64,000 nucleotides of DNA, from positions 1 through 64,000 of the forward strand of contig NZ_JADMLB010000012.1 of assembly GCF_015482765.1 (NCBI RefSeq). Direction: 5' to 3'. The position numbers were made by a program, and so were the translations under genes. This document shows positions 63,096 through 64,000 of this stretch, in pieces. Source of the DNA: Halodesulfovibrio sp. (GTDB lineage Bacteria > Desulfobacterota > Desulfovibrionia > Desulfovibrionales > Desulfovibrionaceae). Every line of letters starts with the position of its first letter. Within the stretch, counting starts at the first letter, position 1. Below the pieces are notes generated by a model, which was not told where the DNA came from, ran no database searches, and saw nothing but the letters and a program-made list of their open reading frames with translations.

Positions 63096-63511
63096 TACCT
63101 AGCCGTAAAGTTATGTGAATAGTAAAAGTCCAGTAGCGTTGTAAGAAGGAATAGGGATAAGCACTAACACATAGTGAATGAATTTTTACATCCTCCGAAC
63201 TACTCATATTTTGCTTGTTGTCAGTCATCCGTAACCTGCTATCGAGGATATGAAGAATTGTTTTATGTTTGCCTGCAACCCTCCTCAAGCTCACGTTGAG
63301 TAAGTTATTTTGTAGAGAATGCTGCAAAGTTTGATAAAGAATGGAGAGGAAAAAGTTGTAAATGAATTTCATTTTCATATTAGAGCCATTCTCTATGCTT
63401 CTTCTTGAGTAAGTTGACAACCTGTTTCAATTTACTCTTTTTTTTGACATGCCATATCCGCAATACTATTAAGTTGTTGTTTTCTTTTGTTTAAAAAGTA
63501 TGAGGAATATG
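63090..63511. other. divergent intergenic region between the synthase operon and feoAB
   Basis: 422 bp holding the Fur-box-like site at 63362-63378. That leaves a leader of up to 270 nt for the synthase operon. A minus-strand open frame (63001-63420) crosses it but overlaps the real first gene in another frame and has no homology I recognise, so I do not call it. A TTGAGTAAGTT 11-mer occurs at 63296 and again at 63403. Confidence 0.5.
63362..63378. promoter_or_regulatory. Fur box between the synthase operon and feoA
   Basis: On the minus strand ATGAAAATGAAATTCAT matches 15 of 17 positions of the Desulfovibrio Fur consensus, and the plus strand shows the palindrome AAATGAA-T-TTCATTT. Being central, it could serve both the synthase operon and feoAB. 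Confidence 0.7.
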
Positions 63512-63733
63512 ATGAAAAAAACTCTTAATACCATAAATGCAGGATCGCACGCGAGTGTTGTTACTATAGATGCTGGTCGATGTGCCACAACACGCTTGGA
63601 GTCTTTAGGTGTTTACCCGGGGACAGAGCTGTCAGTTGTGGTTAACGAAGGACGAGGCCCTCTCATAATTTCAATAGGCGACGGGCGGCTAATTCTAGAA
63701 CGTGGCATCGCAAGCAAAGTGGTTGTTCACTAA
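63512..63733 (+). CDS. feoA: FeoA ferrous iron transport accessory protein
   Basis: The 73-residue SH3-like FeoA has the family pattern TINAGSHASVVTIDAGRCATTRLESLGVYPGTELSVVVNEGRGPLIISIGDGRLILERGIASKVVVH. It modulates the ferrous-iron permease FeoB at the inner membrane. I chose ATG 63512 because GAGG (63502-63505) is six bases upstream; ATG 63509 and ATG 63500 are in frame, and 63500 would have its codons overlap that ribosome-binding site. feoB starts about 115 nt downstream. The upstream Fur-like box suggests joint iron control with the metallophore operon. Confidence 0.88.
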   Translation: MKKTLNTINAGSHASVVTIDAGRCATTRLESLGVYPGTELSVVVNEGRGPLIISIGDGRLILERGIASKVVVH

Positions 63734-63848
63734 CAGCAAGTGTTTTTTGTCTGGAAAGCTCGATGCTGTATTTGTTCTGAGTGCGACAGTATTAGTAAGT
63801 CTTAAAGTGTATAACGTTGAATAAAGTATTTAGGCATGGGTGCTGTAA

Positions 63849-64000
63849 GTGGATAATAAATTGATCATTGCTTTGGCAGGACAACCAAACTGCGGAAAAT
63901 CGACAGTTTTTAATATGTTGACTGGTGCTAGGCAGCATGTAGCTAACTATCCGGGTGTAACAGTAGAGAAAAAAGTTGGTGCTTTTAGTATAGGTCTTCA
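63849..64000 (+). CDS. feoB: FeoB ferrous iron transporter, N-terminal G domain (partial)
   Basis: Only the first 50 or so codons are in the window. The G1 motif is in [24 protein letters not shown] and the G2 region in [15 protein letters not shown], both characteristic of the GTPase domain of FeoB. The full protein (usually 700-800 residues) is an inner-membrane Fe(II) transporter. I chose the GTG at 63849 ([11 protein letters not shown]); the alternative TTG at 63861 would start at LIIALAG. The ribosome-binding site is weak, so the start is uncertain. Confidence 0.9.
   Translation, partial: MDNKLIIALAGQPNCGKSTVFNMLTGARQHVANYPGVTVEKKVGAFSIGL

Noticed and set aside
63001-63420. 139-residue minus-strand ORF upstream of the synthase operon
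   Set aside because: It overlaps the well-supported small secreted protein gene in a different frame, crosses the Fur box and has irregular composition with no recognisable motif. The similar MKMK start is explained by the repeated Fur-like sequence.

Overview
This window is about 64 kb of moderate-GC DNA from a Gram-negative anaerobe. The best fit is a marine Desulfovibrionaceae member (Halodesulfovibrio-like). That is an inference from the gene set: an oxygen-sensitive double-cubane/2-hydroxyacyl-CoA dehydratase-type protein with its activase, a YqeB/YqeC/MocA-served molybdenum hydroxylase, many sigma-54 and Fur signals, and an MshEN-tailed glycosyltransferase. No rRNA, tRNA, insertion sequence, prophage or CRISPR array is visible.

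Layout. 1-1233: 5' part of glpT on the minus strand. 2059-4103: a double-cubane-cluster-type reductase and its ATP-dependent activase. 4192-6384 (minus): yqeC, yqeB and mocA, which mature a selenium-dependent molybdenum hydroxylase. They face a three-subunit xanthine-dehydrogenase-family enzyme at 6794-10508 (plus). 10936-17919: an NfrB/NfrA-like exopolysaccharide synthesis and secretion operon with a probable c-di-GMP-binding tail and a DUF4434 protein. 18241-22994 (minus): omega-aminotransferase, APC permease and CoA-acylating semialdehyde dehydrogenase, i.e. beta-alanine or taurine-type amine catabolism. 23594-29762 (plus): an SGNH hydrolase, a hybrid sensor kinase with a periplasmic solute-binding domain, and a sigma-54-dependent response regulator. 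The 600-bp gap between these last two units carries two divergent sigma-54-type promoters flanking three regularly spaced GGGGC-N6-GCCCC palindromes.

30030-63089 is the highlight: a complete hybrid NRPS-PKS metallophore locus. The plus-strand arm encodes a TonB-dependent receptor, a DUF4198 protein, an MMPL/RND exporter, a type II thioesterase, a Sfp-type phosphopantetheinyl transferase, a cysteine synthase, a saccharopine-dehydrogenase-like reductase, a LolA-like carrier and a DUF1302 outer-membrane protein. A convergent AraC-type regulator follows. The minus-strand arm encodes a small periplasmic protein, a second DUF4198 protein and two giant synthases of about 3297 and 3176 residues.

The domain order I read is ACP-KS(Ser)-AT-ACP-Cy-A-PCP-Cy-A-PCP // KS-AT-DH-KR-ACP-Cy-A-PCP-R. 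All three A domains have cysteine-type codes. This matches yersiniabactin HMWP2/HMWP1 in the order of heterocycle modules, the place of the PKS insert and the point where the chain is split between proteins. It differs in having a malonyl-decarboxylating-type loader instead of an aryl (salicylate) loader, a dehydratase instead of methyltransferases, and a reductase instead of a thioesterase at the end. The predicted product is an acetyl-primed bis-thiazoline/vinyl/thiazoline aldehyde or alcohol. Fur-box-like sites sit before both arms, and feoA and feoB begin immediately beyond (63512 onward), so iron acquisition is the most likely role. The two DUF4198 proteins leave another metal (for example nickel or cobalt) open.
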